Part shown: positions 40,704 through 51,502 of the stretch, piece after piece
Position numbering within the stretch: the first letter of the stretch is position 1
How the letters are laid out: each line of letters begins with the position of its first letter
From: Phlegmacium glaucopus
Lineage: Eukaryota; Basidiomycota; Agaricomycetes; Agaricales; Cortinariaceae
Assembly: GCA_015039465.1 (NCBI GenBank)
Contig: MU130378.1
Coordinates: 2,298,570-2,362,569 of the forward strand
DNA length: 64,000 nucleotides
Direction: 5' to 3'
Position numbers and translations under genes: made by a program
The notes under the pieces: generated by a model
Told to the model about the DNA's origin: nothing
Seen by the model: the letters and a program-made list of their open reading frames with translations, nothing else
The model's database searches: none

Positions 40704-40973
40704 TTCAAACCCTCTATTCTGTAGATAACGCCTAGTAGTTCGAATGCGGCAGCTTGCTGAGTGCAGGAGCAGTTAAAATATCCAGAACAGTACTCAATTG
40801 GATGTAACCCTTTCAAATTAGCCACAATGGTCACGTGCAAATACGCGTTGAAATGATTACTCGTTTTATTATTTAATATCAACGAGTCATACGGTCTAAG
40901 ATTCTAATACAAGCTAGTACAAAGGCACCAGTGGCCGAGGTCCATTTTTCGATTGCAGTCGAGATCTATACGT

Positions 40974-42934
40974 CTAGTATACCACTTTGGCAATTCTTAA
41001 GTCCTGCATTCTTTTCCTGGCAGCTCGAGAATGGTTGTTCAAACCCCCATTGAAAGCCCAGTCAGCACCGCTCCATGCGTCTACGTCCGTGGCCAATCTA
41101 ACAGAATATTTTCGCAGGAGGGTGGCTCCTCCAGGCTACAAAGAGGGAAATTAGGCACCGGAAATTTTAATCGAAAGTTACCAGCGTACATGGTCACCGA
41201 AATATGAGGTTACATCCACTGCAAAGCCATCAATCATGACGACACAATTTCCTGGCAGTTTTTCAATGTATTCTTGAACTTGACTGGTGTTCCATACTTC
41301 CCCATTCCAGTGATCGGTTTTCAGCTCGACCACACCGAGGTTTTCCTTTCGGTGCATGTACTCTAGGGCTTCCTTAAGGTCGCCTTCTCTTGCGCGTCGC
41401 AAAGAAGTGACAAGACCGAACTTATACATCGCCAAAATAATCCACTTGCTTGGATCCCAGTCGATAGAGGACGGACCGGATCGGAAATCATGAGGAAATG
41501 CATGCTATGGCAAGAAGTCAGATGTCGTGCATAGTAAATGGTTTAGATTTGAACTAACATGCTGTGACCCACCATCAGTCAAGTGAAAGCTGACTTCAGT
41601 CAAAATTGTCACTCACAAAGTTGTGATTTCCTTCGCCCCCGGTTAGAATTGCGAGAAGCTACATGTCACTGTGATTAGCATTTGGATCACTTGGAAATAC
41701 CATATCACTGACGAGGTTGCCTCTTGATGTATCTTCATCCGAATAGGGCTGCAGACCATCCCAATGTGCTAATCTAATCTTTAAGGATGACTATATGCGC
41801 GTCAAAGTTGAATGCGAAAACTCACGAGTTGACGAGGAACGTGCAATGCCAAACTATCAAAAGCTGATGCTGAACGGCTGTTCTTCAAGGTGACATTCAA
41901 AATATTCACTTACTACAAAGTCTCGCGATCAAGCTACCCCAGACAAATCCGCCCATTGAATCGTACCATAGGGAAGCCAGTAGAGTCGGAGAGACAAATC
42001 CAAAAGTCAAAGCCAGAGGAACTGCAATTGACGTCAAGAACTTGTTCCTATGAAGGAAGTACCTCGGTATTACTAACCGTAGTACTTGTGCTGAAAACGA
42101 ACCACTAAAAACCGCCTTTAATCAAGAGTGTTCTAAGATCGTCCAGATGGAGAACAAACCGGGATCATTGTCAAGATCATCGCGTTCTATCAATTCCATA
42201 CGCTCATATGTCGGCTTATAAAAGATCCACCCCATGTGTGAGTAGAATAGCCCACGCGTTGCAGCATAACTGTCTCGATATTAAAAGATGTTCTTGGCCG
42301 AGCACAGTGAGGAATCTGGTCTTACGGATCATGTACGGGATCATCGGTAAATCTCTGGGGTCATGTAAAAATTTAGCCAAGTGAACTATTTATAGTAGAG
42401 GTTGGTGCAGGTACATACGTGATGCAGTCTATGGCGAAGACACCTTGAGGAGAACCGATTGGTTGACAGGATGTATGTCAAACTTAACGCGACTTACCAC
42501 CACTATATTGTAAATATAACGAGTAAGAAGAGGTATATACAGCTGGACATACTAACGAACCTTGATAGAACCTTGAAAAGCGGATGAGCCCAAGATAGCC
42601 AAAACAATACGAACGCCAATTGTAGCCCGGAACGCCTTGTGGGAGTACAGTCTGTGGTAACCTATCGTGATTCTAGGTTGAAAGAACGTCTAGCAAGGAT
42701 TATCTGATAACTTGGAAGCCCAATCACGTACCCAAAGTCCGATAACTGCCATGTTAGGAACCATAATACTAGCGTTGCTCTTTTCGTGGTCCAAGGTGGA
42801 AAGTAATATATCCCCACCAGAGCCCCGACGTGTACCAAGACAAAGAATACGGCGTTAGCCCACCATATTTTGGGTTGGGCAGGTGTCTTGACTACGGACC
42901 CAGGTGGGTTCGGAGTCAAAGGTGGTGGTGGCAT
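40974..42934 (-). CDS. OLE1: Delta-9 (stearoyl-CoA) desaturase with C-terminal cytochrome b5
   Basis: Converts palmitoyl- and stearoyl-CoA to mono-unsaturated products in the ER membrane. Order of motifs: KIWWANAVFFVLVHVGALVGIYY (TM); His box 1 GYHRLYSHKAFRA; LGSSAFQGSIKWW; His box 2 LRHRLHHRFTDDPVHDP; GLFYSHMGWIFYKP; NSLAHWDGLQPYSDEDTSRGNL; and His box 3, GEGNHNF followed by HAFPHDF. The C-terminal b5 domain (VVMIDGFAVDVTSYFGDH) is completed across an intron by PGGATLLRKY, giving the heme-binding HPGG. The gene has many introns. The box 2 region requires a 5-nt micro-exon (42498-42502). Box 3 reads HNFHAF with a single His unless a 3-nt micro-exon at 41559-41561 supplies the missing His. With both micro-exons the enzyme looks complete. 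Confidence 0.92.
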
Positions 42935-43050
42935 GAGCTATAGCTGTGATCGGTGACTTGACTGAAATAAGGCGGGCCTAACGGATTTTCCTGCCTGAGG
43001 GTAGCAATAGCAGGGTCAAAATGCGTTTTCATATAGGACGCCACACTCAT

Positions 43051-44224
43051 TTAATACACCTCTTGAATGTTACTATCTGGATGGCCAACCGCCACGGTTG
43101 AAATGTATTCTTTCCAAGCCACATCAACGACTTCTCTAACTTTCCGCACCTCCGACTCTTGTGTACGCCACACTCCCCACTCATCGTCGCCACTGCCCAT
43201 TCCCATGCCATCTCGATGAAATGTCATGCCTCCTAATGTCCATTTTCCACCACTCAGGTGAATCTCCCGCAGCCCAAGTGGTAGCAGAGATTGAAGAATC
43301 GAAGGGAGGGTTTTGTTATTAATACCTGATCCTGGCATTATAGTCAATCCCCACGTATCATCTTCGATAAGCTCCTTTCTCGTATTGAAAAGTCCTTCTA
43401 ATATGGGGATACCCTCTTGGGTTTTGGCTTTTTGTCCGCTGTCATGACCTCTGTTAGAAATTTAGGCACCGTAATGACATAAGGTGATCTACCTTGTCAG
43501 AATGCGGGATATTCCTCCGATATCGGCGATGTCGTGCAATGCTGTGTAAATTTCTTGAAGGAGTAACATAGGATATATGAGAAACTAACCTTCGGTTGCG
43601 TCTTTTGTCATGTCGAAGGCCCTGTGAAAGCAAACTGTAACAGATGAATCGCATTTAACTATTGTCAAGTATCATATTCTCCCCCACCTTCAAGCGGTAG
43701 AACCTCGTCAACAAGCCTAGAGTCTTGTTAGATTTCTAATAAACGACAAGTAGGGTATCATTTACATCTTCATGCATTCAACATCAACGCGTCCATCTTT
43801 AGTCAAAACACCTAGGACAAAGCCTCGTATATTGCCGATGTCTTTAAAAGCATGGATATCTTCTAGCATGACCATCAATTCAGGCTTTGAATACAGAAAA
43901 TCCCCTATACGAGGCCTAATCATAACCTGCGGGAATGTTCAAAAGTGATTTTTGAATGCAGTGGCAAGAAAGGCGAACCATGATTGGCACATCCACAACG
44001 TTTTGGATAGACTTCAAGAGGCCAGGAGTCGGTGTAGTACCACCCCCGACGCCAAGATTTGCGCATACCTCAATTCTGTCTGCACCGCCTTTGACAGCAC
44101 TGAAAAAAGATTCCCAAATTAGAGCCAGAGCTCAGTAACAACCGAGCAAGCACACCAACGCGATGGCAGACTGTACAGAGTCGACACAGACTTCAATAAT
44201 CAGGCTCTCCGGTATTACAGCCAT
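43051..44224 (-). CDS. CutC-family copper homeostasis protein
   Basis: A TIM-barrel protein of the CutC family, implicated in copper handling. The N-terminus MAVIPESLIIEVCVDSVQSAI continues across an intron into VKGGADRIEVCANLGVGGGTTP, the family signature. Then come SIQNVVDVPIMVMIRPRIGDF, FVLGVLTKDGRVDVECM, LEVCFHRAFDMTKD, GISRILTSGHD, the TIMPGSGINNKTL segment and REIHLSGG near the C-terminus. Length is normal (about 300 residues) over several exons. It lies divergent from the CCCH gene, 91 bp away. No frameshift was seen. The precise molecular function of eukaryotic CutC is unsettled. Confidence 0.88.
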
Positions 44225-44315
44225 TATGTAGATGAAAGACAGCAGGCATTGATCATGTGATAGCACTACCTCCTACACTCACATTTTCTTCCAAAGGATT
44301 TCATAACAAAAAAGA

Positions 44316-46692
44316 ATGCTGATCCGTTGTCGCGTACGCTCTCTTCATTTTTTTTACATTACGCTTACACCTTCCTCGACAGAATTTTGACGATGACGGT
44401 AAGCCTATTTACCAAGGATGCCCGAAAGGAACCGAGTGCACTTTTGTCCATCCAGGTGATGCTACTTGGGCACAGGCCATCCGTTTTCAAAAATTTGATG
44501 TTGTACCTAACATGCATGTTTCATGACATTTTCCTCACCCTAATACCTTCCTTATCCAATAGAATCATAATCGGTCCTCGGGTCCATCTCAGCCACAAGG
44601 AAAGTCTGGAAGAGGTTCATGGAGTGGACCACCGAAAACAGCTTCAAAGGATTGGGACACAAGTTTGTGGGGCTCGCCTTCGAAGAAACCTGAAGCAGAC
44701 GATAGCTCGACGGCAAGAAAATGGGGTTCTACGATGCAATCGTCCGTGAGGAAAGATGCAAGACCTACGTCACCAACCTCAAGCATTTCAAATGACTGGG
44801 GTAGGAAAAGTGACAAGGGCGAGACCAGTAAATCAGGTACTGAGGGCAATGTCGGAGGGGGTTGGTTATGGGGTACCACTACTACAGGTGGCTGGGATGT
44901 AGATGAAAATGTGGGATGGGGCGGCAGTCGAGGTGAAGGTGGAGGACGGGGCGGAAGTCTGGGTGATGGATGGGGAGGAAAGTCGGGTGATAATGCCAGT
45001 ACGGTTTCCAATAACGATGACCAGAAAGGCAAAAGAAAAGAGGGGCAGGGGGAAGATGTCGAAATGAGGTATTCTTCGCCTCCAAGAATAAGTGGGTCTT
45101 TCAAGCCCATCTCTCTCAGCCACAACAAACGGGATCCTGCTCCTCCTCCGGCCCCTCCTGTGCGCAACACTCCGCCTTCCACCGTTGCATCGAAGCCTGC
45201 ACGTCCGCCCCTGCCCTTACCATCAACAAAGAAGAAATTTCAGCTCTCCGAAGACGTAAACTTGACAAAGTTGGCACTCCAGCGCGTGAAGAGGCCAGAT
45301 AAAGAGTCAGAACAAGACTTTGTGAATCCGTCTGAAGCCCAGGCTCAAGCGAAACCAACCATCTATTCAACTAAGCCAGTCCACGGACCAAAGGGTCGTG
45401 CAGATCTCTTCTCTCAAGTTTTAAAGTGAGTCGATACTTGGTTTCCATCATATCTGTTATCTGTATAACCTTTGGCAAGGTAACTGATCAGCATCTCTTT
45501 TCTAGACATACTTCAACTGTTGTTCTCCTGCAACTCGAGTTACAACGTGCTCAACGCGATCATGCCCGGTGGAAACGAACACAGGAATCTGCTCAATATG
45601 AACGAGCATCTCATGCGACTAGAGTCATCTTGGACCATCATCGCGCCCAGCTCAACCTCCGGGTACAAGAAGCTAAACGCCGGTTGGAGCGAGCTCTGAC
45701 GGCGCTGATTGAGCTACCTGACTTTGCTTCGCGAAATCGCAAAACCCCTATCCTAACAAAGACGACGATTGCAGCATATACGGCGGAACTCAGAGATTGG
45801 ATTTCAGATCTTGAACTACATAAACGTACTCTTATGGAGAAAGCTGCTGCTCAAGCTGATCCGCCTCCAGCACCAGTTCAAGGTGATTCCACTACCCCAG
45901 TTGAATCACAACTGACAGCTCGACAACTCGTGGAGCGTGGCAACTGGTCTTGGAATGAAATAAAAAACGCCACAAATGAACTCGAAACCCGAGTTCTAAC
46001 TGCGGCAGAACATCTCTATTCTGATGTCTACACCACCATTGCTGATCTCAAAGATCTGGCTGTTAGCCTCCAGGTTCCACGCCAAATAAACTCTCCTTCA
46101 ACAAAAAAAAATCAAATGGACGCTTTCTTCTCCACTTCCAATCTTGTTGGTGACAATCTTTCGGCACAGGCAGTTCGAGCTGCGGGGTTAATATCCAAAA
46201 TTCATGAGCTTGAGCAAGAGCACGAGGACTTGGAGAGTGAAAGACGAGCGATGGACAAACTGTGCGCTGAGGTATGGCTATTTGATTTGAATCTCAGCTG
46301 ATTGAAACTTGATTTGATTTTCCCCCCTTCAGGCAGAAGCTTACTTTCTACAGTTTGAGCAATGGAAGCAGGACGATATGGCCAAACTCCAGGAGATGGC
46401 AGATCAATTACAAAAACTCCATCTACGTCGTAAAATACCGACGATGCCTACCCCTACTGTGCCTCCAGCTCAACTGGATGGCATTCTCCTGCTTATGCGG
46501 CCCGTAGTCATTGATCATCTACATAAAGAGGTCCAGCCTATATTTGATGCTCTTCGCGGTCGATGTTTGGAAAATCACGAAGGGATGAAGGGTTTGATAG
46601 AGAAACTAGTGGCGCCAGCTCTTGTCCTGACAGATGATATCTGCCACCGTGTTACTGCCATGTCTTCTTCTGAGGCTTCGGATTTCAAGTGA
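44316..46692 (+). CDS. CCCH zinc-finger, Trp/Gly-rich, coiled-coil protein
   Basis: A probable first exon MLIRCR (44316-44333) joins, at an acceptor near 44378, to an exon reading NFDDDGKPIYQGCPKGTECTF then VHPGD. Together these give a C-x13-C-x5-C-x3-H finger, a wide-spaced CCCH motif. The next exon (about 44571-45426) is low complexity with SWSGPPK and many GGW/GWG repeats, followed by Lys/Arg/Pro-rich sequence. Exon 45506-46271 is helical and rich in Arg, Gln and Glu (LQLELQRAQRDHARWKR, VILDHHRAQLNLRVQ), a strong coiled coil. The last exon (46334-46692) continues the coiled coil and ends SSSEASDFK. A role in RNA binding is inferred from the finger and GW repeats; I do not recognise a named ortholog. 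The start exon is the weakest part. Confidence 0.65.
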
Positions 46693-46771
46693 TAATCGAG
46701 TAATATATAGATAACTTCTTGCCCATCATGGATTTCATGTTTATGGCCATATAAGTTGGAGCTTCAGCCGA

Positions 46772-46836
46772 CCACTGCCGATGCTCAGGCCGAAGATATA
46801 TTTGAGCAATATCTTCAGCCTGAGCATCGGCAGTGG
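46772..46836. repeat. Inverted repeat, 28-bp arms and 9-nt loop
   Basis: The left arm 46772-46799 and right arm 46809-46836 are complementary with one mismatch, separated by ATTTGAGCA. The hairpin lies 80 bp after the CCCH gene stop. It is inside a short plus-strand ORF but looks like a DNA structure and not coding sequence. Confidence 0.8.
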
Positions 46837-46915
46837 CCAAATATTGGTGCTGGGAAAATGAAGCTCGCTCGAGCCTGTCTGAAACGCCATTCTGTGTATC
46901 GACTGTATCTGAATC

Positions 46916-47678
46916 ATGTCTTATTCTTCATGGTCTGATGATGCATTCCCCAACTCTGAAACCCTGTTCAATGAAGCATTCGTCGCGGTGGACCCAGTAC
47001 CTCCCTTGTTGCAGCTACTGAAACAGCATCCAGAGTACCGTGCTGTCCGTGACCTTGCAATCTCCTACCACGAAGCAGTGGAAGCAAACCCTTATCGTGG
47101 AAATTTTCTCGCAGAAGCACTTGTCATATTGATCAATTCTCCCCTCAATTCAGTGGAGGAACTCGCGGAATTTATCGGTCAGGCATTGGCAGATCTCCAC
47201 TTCAAGTACATCTACGAAGATAATGCACCCAGGGAGTATGGTCCCAAAAACTCGTACCTTCACCACTCCCTTCTGTCTGCTTTATCACACAAGCATAAAT
47301 TGACTTCAACATCTGACATGCTTGCGGCCATAGATGATGGATTGGATGCCCCAATTAATTCAGCTGAGTCAGAAGTGTTGGTAATGGGAGCTTGTATACA
47401 GCTGCTGCTTTATGGTTCCATGATCGTGACCAATGATGTTGGGTCTTACAAAAAAAGAGGGCGGGAGTGGTTGCATCGAAGCTGAAGGCCCACAAGACGG
47501 CGGGGACTGTGAAGGATGCAAATGCGATTAAAGTCTTAGAGGTACGTTATATACTCCATGAAAAATATCTTGGTTAACCTATGTACAATAGATGACAATT
47601 TTGCATGCTGATTCTGGCTTCAAGCCTGAAAATGATCGTGATGATGTCTGGGAGCTACTCTTTCCATCAAAGTTGTGA
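46916..47678 (+). pseudogene. Hypothetical protein gene with an apparent frameshift at an A7 run
   Basis: An open frame from 46916 encodes MSYSSWSDDAFPNSETLFNE.. with helical sequence (RAVRDLAISYHEAVEANPY, SVEELAEFIGQALADLHF). It then ends early after a run of seven A residues (47450-47456). Just past the run, a different frame reads GVVASKLKAHKTAGTVKDAN, crosses a canonical intron (donor GTACGT, near 47541) and finishes MTILHADSGF..LLFPSKL with a stop at 47676-47678. One base at the homopolymer would unite the two parts. Either the gene is a recent pseudogene or the run is miscounted. I do not recognise the family; the leading exon resembles uncharacterised agaric proteins. It is not a shadow of another gene. 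Confidence 0.55.
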
Positions 47679-48905
47679 AGTGTCCGAGCAAATCCTGGTC
47701 TGCGTCCTCTCCTATGTTAATATGTTATTACGAGTGTTTCCGTTTAATAACCTTTCCTTTCACTCTTGGGATCTGAGGGAAATGATCTGCAGGAACAAAG
47801 TCTGAACGAGGTAATCAAAGTGATGATTCAAAGACATGACAGTCCCAGTTCTTACCCCACTCCTACACCCCATACCGGACCCCAGCAGTAACAGCAGGAC
47901 CATCAATTGCCATGAGAAATCTAACAAAAGACTTTAAGACACTGCATCTACCATCAGCCGACAGTAGCGGTCCCCTCTCAATGCAGACACGGCCATTGTC
48001 ACCGATGCCTTTGAAATGTTGCAAAAATCCGATTTCGCGGGTTCATCAGTAGATGAAGGTGATAGCCCCCAATACAACCACTGAACGTGAAGCAGAAGAG
48101 GTGGGAAACGTGCGTGGTTATTATCAGTCCTTGGATTCTTCTGTCATCGTTGACTCACCTTCATCTTATCATACTCGTACTGAATTTATTGACGACTTTG
48201 GTTCTATACCAACCCTCTCTGGAGTAATCGAACCACCTTCAGGTCGCGAGGACCTGCTACTGCCAACAATGCTCTTCCATCAGGTAGCCAATCATCAATG
48301 CTCACTCTTTGGCCAAGTGATGGAAATTGAGGGGCAGCTTCCAAGCAGTATCATCTGTACCTCAAGACGTAGCCGTCTCGATTCTGATGGTGATATTTCA
48401 GTGCACGAGCACGTTACCAGTAGTCCCGGTTTGTCCCCCCGAATACTTCCTAGTGGCAGCTTCCATACGCAAATTTCAACCGAACCTACCAGTTAGTACT
48501 TTCCAATCCAACCAATGATTTAGCTTCAAATCCCATCACCTATGAACCAGGGAGTTTATCTTCATTTACGGCAACTTTCAAAACGCCTTCTCGGACTACT
48601 CAGCGACCTTACCAGGCTTACCTACCTTTCCGGCTGCCGACTTTCACAATAACTCACCGTAACATCATGAAGTGTACAATTGCTTATTTCGTTGCATCCT
48701 TGTTCATTCTCCCCTTATTTATCAGCGACTTGTCGTCGTACGGCCCAAATGATCCTACTATGCCCTTACCGAGTGGACATATGCTCAGATTAAAACCAGA
48801 ACTGATATGCGCTTTGGTGCATATGGATAGCAGTCAAGACTCAAGAACTCACTGTGGTCACCAAAGAAGACATCTTTTGGATCTTGGAGAAATTGGAGTC
48901 CAATG
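47679..48905. other. Accessory stretch with a probable gene remnant
   Basis: No intact gene. A plus-strand ORF (48053-48496) and pieces in other frames (for example VIKVMIQRHDSPSSYPTPTP near 47816) have Ser/Thr/Pro-rich, coding-like sequence interrupted by stops. This looks like a decayed protein gene of unknown kind. A second ORF (48667-48960) starts with a signal-like MKCTIAYFVASLFILPLF, but its end runs into the transposon at 48906. Confidence 0.25.
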
Positions 48906-49515
48906 TAGTGATGCCAAAGTTCAGTTCAGTTCAGTTCAGCAGCATTTTTTGCTGAACTGAGAACTGAACTGACTAAGTTTTTCCTGAACTGAACTGAACT
49001 GTTAAAGAACTGGTTCGAACTGAACTGAACTGAAGAACTGTTATAAAATCTATATTTTACTTATTATTGGAAATTTTATGGTCCAAGGACCATCCTTAGG
49101 CCTTAGGCACTTAATTCCTACTCATGTATGATCTTAGGACCCCTTGAGAATATATAACACCACTGATTTGTATTTATGTTCCAAAATGGATACTGCTAAT
49201 ATATAACATAATCACATCATATACCAAGTCTGGCCATTATCTCCTTGCTCAATCATTGTTTTACTCCCAAAAGGACTTCCAAATCATTTGTACATCACTA
49301 AAGAACTAATTTCCAGGAAACATAAATCAATATATAAGAATTTCTCATCCTTCCAGGACCTATCAGTTCAGCAGTTCAGTTCAGTTCGAACTGGATGAAC
49401 TGCCAATTCTCCAGATGCCTGAACTGAACTGAACTTTTCAGTTCAGTTCAGTTCAGTTCAGTTCAGTCAGTTCAGGTTCAGTGAGTCAGTTCAGAACTGA
49501 ACTTTGGCATCACTA
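48906..49515. mobile_element. 610-bp non-autonomous hAT-like element
   Basis: Terminal inverted repeats start TAGTGATGCCAAAGTTCAG and end with the complement CTGAACTTTGGCATCACTA. The element is flanked by a perfect 8-bp target duplication GTCCAATG (48898-48905 and 49516-49523). The 8-bp duplication and TAGTG-type ends are those of hAT transposons. Inside both ends lie arrays of the pentamer GTTCA/TGAAC in opposite orientations, interrupted by unrelated AT-rich sequence. No transposase is encoded, so it needs a helper elsewhere. Confidence 0.88.
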
Positions 49516-49523
49516 GTCCAATG

Positions 49524-49799
49524 TGATGCATTGTCTATGTTGTCTTACTACCACATTGAATTTCTTCAAGGTCTTCTGGAAGTTGTTTATTTTTTATGGC
49601 TGTGCAGATTTAATGTATGAATCTGGATTACCTGATTGTGAACATGAGAATCATCTGGACAATATGTGTGTGAGAGGGGTTTTTGTATGACTTTTGTTGT
49701 GTAAAGAGTTTTTTTATTGTAATTATCTGATAAATACATATTTCCAAAAGGAATGACATAATAAAAGTAAGAAGACTTGTATTGCCATGCAAAGCAGCA
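49524..49799. other. Intergenic between the hAT-like element and the fold-back
   Basis: AT-rich with no gene. A 39-bp string starting ATAAAAGTAAGAAGAC (49761-49799) is repeated directly at 49930-49968, inside and beside the fold-back loop. Confidence 0.5.
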
Positions 49800-50081
49800 C
49801 AGAGCTCAGGGAGAAAGAGGGTGGAAGGACCACTTTCAAATCCTTGCATGTAACATTAATCATTAATATATCTCACTATTCCCTTTTTTCAATTTCTACT
49901 TGGCTTGTGGGCTGCTGCTTTGCACAGCAATAAAAGTAAGAAGACTTGTATTGCCATGCAAAGCAGCAGCCCACAAGCCAAGTAGAAATTGAAAAAAGGG
50001 AATAGTGAGATATATTAATGATTAATGTTACATGCAAGGATTTGAAAGTGGTCCTTCCACCCTCTTTCTCCCTGAGCTCTG
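49800..50081. repeat. Fold-back repeat with 125-bp arms
   Basis: Arm 1 (49800-49924) and arm 2 (49957-50081) are reverse complements of equal length with no indel that I can see, separated by a 32-nt spacer. A transcript would form a 125-bp hairpin. Arm 2 abuts the remnant of a guanyl-RNase-like gene, and the arms are unlike the adjacent hAT-like and Mutator-like elements. Confidence 0.88.
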
Positions 50082-51140
50082 CTTTGGTCATGAGCCACAA
50101 CCCCTTTAAATGTAATGACCCCATTGCTTTCCTGAACAATCACCCTTGCCGGACCCATTAAGATGTGTGGGAAAATATGGTTTGGAAGTGGATATCAAGT
50201 GGATATTCGAAGAAGGGTGTCGTTCGAGTTGGCCAAGGAATAGTTTGGGTGGGTCACAATATCCGGGTCTTGGTTCCTCAATGTCGCGGTTCCTGAATGA
50301 CTGTTGTGACCATAAGTATTAGTAAGAGGCTCCGAGTCGCGGAATAGAAAGATGAGAACGCTTCTTCATGCTGCGTGAAGCATTTTGGAGATTTAGCCAC
50401 TCCGCTCTCGCATTATTTACGGCCTGCAGAACCTCCTGTATAGTGTAGGTCTCTATTGAAAATTAATTCTTTTTAAGAATTGGACCCCGGAGACTATTGA
50501 TTTAAATAAACTTACGGGCTGTACTAGAGCCCTTGGCGGTCACGGCGAAGGCCTAGCCTTACACCTGTTACGGTTGCGATACTGGAAGCCCTCCACTATC
50601 AAAGTTTTCATTCTCCGGGGGGTTGCCGGTGGACGGCTTTACATGTGAGCTACGCATCAAGCGATCAACAAACATTTGGAATTGATAATTTTAAATCTTA
50701 CATGCTCGCGCTTGCTCTTCTTCTGTGCGAGAATGCTGGAGTCATTGGTACTATGAATGGGATGGGATAGCAAGGCTGAAAAGCGGGTGTATGTATGTCA
50801 TTATACCCAACTTCTAGGGGGTTTTGGGTTGGTGTTTCTGGTGTTTCTGGTATAGCTGTTGTGTTAACAGATATCTCTGACTCTTCCTGAGTATGTTCTT
50901 CCATTGCTGGGATATAATGAATAAATCATATATTATTCTTCACTATATTAGAGGCAAAGGGGAGTCACATGCGACGAGAAATGGCAGCTCAGGGACCGGC
51001 ATTGTTTCGGAGTCCGAATTTTTTGATAGTGGAGGGCTTCCAGTATGGTAACCGTAACAGGTACCAGGCGTTATATCGGTGAACGTCGTTCTTCACTGAT
51101 CATGTGACGACTGGCTGGCGAGGCTAGCGAAGGCCAGCAT
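50082..51140 (-). pseudogene. Decayed guanyl-specific ribonuclease-like (N1/T1 family) gene, split by a transposon
   Basis: On the minus strand the pieces read, in order: MLAF (51140-51129, a short signal-like start); the 573-bp transposon (50554-51126); AVTAKGSSTAQ (about 50550-50515); a GTAAGT..AATAG intron; and TYTIQEVLQAVNNARAEWLN (about 50460-50400). After stops and frameshifts come a TPFFEYPL-like piece (near 50200) and GPARVIVQESNGVITFKGVV (about 50150-50090). The helix, FFE(F/Y)P strand and RVI strand order is what I expect of small secreted fungal guanyl RNases. It is clearly broken by stops and by the element. The 3' end is cut by the fold-back at 50081. The family call is inference from short motifs. 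Confidence 0.4.
50554..51126. mobile_element. 573-bp non-autonomous DNA transposon, Mutator-like, copy 2
   Basis: Same element as 6294-6866, in the same orientation and of the same length, flanked by its own perfect 9-bp duplication GCGAAGGCC (50545-50553 and 51127-51135). Two independent duplications around matching ends fix the element boundaries. It interrupts the start of the ribonuclease-like remnant. Confidence 0.9.
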
Positions 51141-51502
51141 CGACGTGATAATGCATGTTCATTAGGAATATAGTAGGTTATTGGAACAGTGGCTAGAGTA
51201 GTACAACAAGTCCAGCTTGTTCATTGGTGTACTCAATCAATGCCAGCCACTTTTAACGATTGGGCGACAAATCCAAATTGGGGTGGTTGCAATTTTCTAG
51301 AGGCATCATGAATTACTTGAAGCAAATTATTAATGTTTTAAGTAGATTGAAATTTACGGAGTGTTGACTCATTTAATACAAATAGTAGCTTTGCTCGCGC
51401 TGTAAATTTTTATATGAAAGACGGTTAATTTATAAAATAGCAAGATAATGTGTTAGACATGTGTCCGATTGTTGATGCCAATTAATGTAAGGAATAATGC
51501 AA
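51141..51502. other. Intergenic, no gene recognised
   Basis: AT-rich sequence between the ribonuclease remnant and the stop codon of the palmitoyltransferase gene. No coding or structural feature stands out. Confidence 0.35.

Noticed and set aside
41522..41640. Loss of a catalytic His making the desaturase inactive
   Set aside because: A 3-nt micro-exon with good splice sites explains the missing codon better, and all other motifs are intact.
44589..45182. Minus-strand 197-residue ORF
   Set aside because: Shadow of the Trp/Gly-rich exon of the CCCH gene.
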